Shown in pieces: positions 4,132 through 5,100 of a stretch of DNA of 5,100 bases. Each line of letters opens with the position of its first letter. The first letter of the stretch is position 1. The translations under genes were made by a program, and so were the position numbers. The DNA lies in the NCBI GenBank assembly GCA_003165095.1, contig PLSH01000383.1:6061-11160 (forward strand). The letters are read 5' to 3'. Below the pieces are notes generated by a model. The model ran no database searches. It was not told the origin of the DNA and saw only the letters and a list, made by a program, of their open reading frames with translations. The stretch comes from Acidobacteriaceae bacterium (lineage in GTDB: Bacteria; Acidobacteriota; Terriglobia; Terriglobales; Acidobacteriaceae).

Positions 4132-5100
4132 TCACTTGGGGATTGAGTAATAAGTGTAGGTGTAACTCCAGGTAACACTTTTCCCGGGTTCAATCGACAT
4201 GTGGATGAACGGCTCCATGGCAAGAGTGGAACGGATGGACCAAAGCTCTTCGCTTTCCAAGGGGTGATTGCCCGTGATCCTCATCCCAGCGCCCAGGTGT
4301 GCGTTCTCGATGGTAATCTCATAGTCTTTGGAGGTTTTCCCGAAACCTTCAATATTGACTCCAAACAGGTCGCGGCCCACGAGTGTTTTGACATAGTGGA
4401 TCGTCTTTCCATCGACGGCGCCGAGTGCAGAGTTCACAGGCTTCGCCGGGCGAATCTCGAATGGCAGAGTCACGGTGAAATCGGGTGAGATGGTTTGATT
4501 GTCAAGAACCAGGAAATTGTGACAGTAGACGCTGGTTGCAATCGATCGCTTCCCAATATTGGTGAGATGGTGCTCGATGATCATCTGCGGTTTTCCGGGA
4601 ACGAGACGAACGATTTTCCGATAGAGATAGCCGTAGCCGGAAGAAGGATCGCTGACTCTTTGGGTAAACTCGACCGAATCCGGCTTTGCGCGAACTGACC
4701 ATTTGCCGCGATCGACAATATCGTAGCGGCCGAAAATGCTGTACTTCGCATCGTTTGGCTTGCGAAGCACACCGACGCCAATCTTGAGGAACGTGCCGCC
4801 CGGGGAGGCTTCACTGAAGCCCAGCGCTTCATCGTTGGTGAGGAATTCTTCCGCCGGTCCTGTAACTGCGCTGGCAGGCCCGACGACAATATCGGGACCG
4901 TCATAGGTAAAATCTTCCACGGCGGGATCGGTTTTGGTAAACCATGGGCCGTAGTAGTTGTGGCCATCGTAAGTCAGGCTCCCGATGATACCCGACCAAT
5001 CAAAACGAGTTCCGCGGTAGAAACCGCTGACGGGGTCCGGAGTGTGAATGGTCGCCTGGATGAGGCCATTGCCGATTTGCACATCGTGAGTTTGAGCCAA
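4132..5100 (-). CDS. Secreted mutarotase-like beta-sandwich protein, 5' end cut by window edge
   Basis: The 322 visible residues look like an all-beta protein of the galactose mutarotase-like (aldose 1-epimerase-like) superfamily, of a type I associate with Acidobacteriota and usually annotated as hypothetical. Markers, from the first visible codon: FYRGTRFDWSG at 27-37, GHNYYGPW at 46-53, GPAEEF at 81-86, IIEHHLTNIGKRSI at 174-187 (typical of mutarotase folds), YCHNF at 192-196, and the C-terminal MEPFIHMSIEPG then a WSYTYTYY strand. The first visible codon is TTG at 5098-5100, reading LAQTHDV; this looks like the tail of a signal peptide (cleavage near A-Q) rather than a start, so the true start lies to the right. 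H194, H177/H178 and E296 are conserved-looking polar residues, but I cannot assign a catalytic set. It could bind or epimerise a sugar at the cell surface, or be a non-enzymatic carbohydrate-binding protein. It converges on the hydrolase gene across the repeat block. Confidence 0.7.
   Translation of the reverse strand: MAQTHDVQIGNGLIQATIHTPDPVSGFYRGTRFDWSGIIGSLTYDGHNYYGPWFTKTDPAVEDFTYDGPDIVVGPASAVTGPAEEFLTNDEALGFSEASPGGTFLKIGVGVLRKPNDAKYSIFGRYDIVDRGKWSVRAKPDSVEFTQRVSDPSSGYGYLYRKIVRLVPGKPQMIIEHHLTNIGKRSIATSVYCHNFLVLDNQTISPDFTVTLPFEIRPAKPVNSALGAVDGKTIHYVKTLVGRDLFGVNIEGFGKTSKDYEITIENAHLGAGMRITGNHPLESEELWSIRSTLAMEPFIHMSIEPGKSVTWSYTYTYYSIPK

Noticed and set aside
5098..5100. TTG at the right edge as the start of the mutarotase-like gene
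   Set aside because: It coincides with the window end and the residues LAQ look like a signal-peptide cleavage region, so it is probably internal.

Overview
The window reads as a chromosomal, metabolic stretch from a soil- or sediment-type heterotroph. The gene mix fits Acidobacteriota best: a ThuA-like protein, a Tat-exported xylose-isomerase-like TIM barrel, and an aldose-epimerase-like secreted protein of the FYRGTRFDWSG type, all in sparsely packed and partly convergent genes. This placement is inferred from family content, since no marker gene is present. GC content is moderate, and all five genes look intact apart from the two cut by the window edges. I see no tRNA, rRNA, CRISPR array, transposase or phage gene.

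Layout. (1) 3-677 (+): C-terminal bulk of a ThuA-like protein, cut by the left edge. (2) 681-716: a hairpin in the gap between two converging genes. (3) 742-1560 (-): a Tat-signal sugar phosphate isomerase/epimerase-like TIM barrel. (4) 1561-1913: a 353-nt divergent intergenic region. It holds an AT-rich block near the TIM-barrel gene, a perfect TGTTCGAACA palindrome with a partial second copy, and a leader of nested, mutually exclusive inverted repeats before the next gene. (5) 1914-2894 (+): a beta-keto acid cleavage enzyme (BKACE, DUF849). (6) 2895-3152: a 258-nt gap that is stop-free in the frame of both flanking genes. (7) 3153-3914 (+): an alpha/beta hydrolase strongly resembling BPHL/valacyclovir hydrolase. 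(8) 3915-4131: a convergent intergenic region with strong GC-rich palindromes and a 25-nt-period tandem repeat that looks like a dispersed REP-type element. (9) 4132-5100 (-): a mutarotase-like beta-sandwich protein, cut by the right edge just after its probable signal peptide.

How the genes may work together. The left part (ThuA-like, TIM barrel) and the right part (mutarotase-like) suggest handling of sugars or oxidised sugars, largely outside the cytoplasm. The middle pair (BKACE and BPHL-like hydrolase) suggests cytoplasmic breakdown of a beta-keto acid plus hydrolysis of an ester, possibly an amino-acid ester. Both share strand and frame and may form one transcription unit behind the structured leader. 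Their true substrates cannot be read from the sequence.

I do not see a clearly new defence or mobile system. The observations most worth checking are the single in-frame stop separating BKACE from the hydrolase, the structured BKACE leader, the TGTTCGAACA motif, and the REP-like block.
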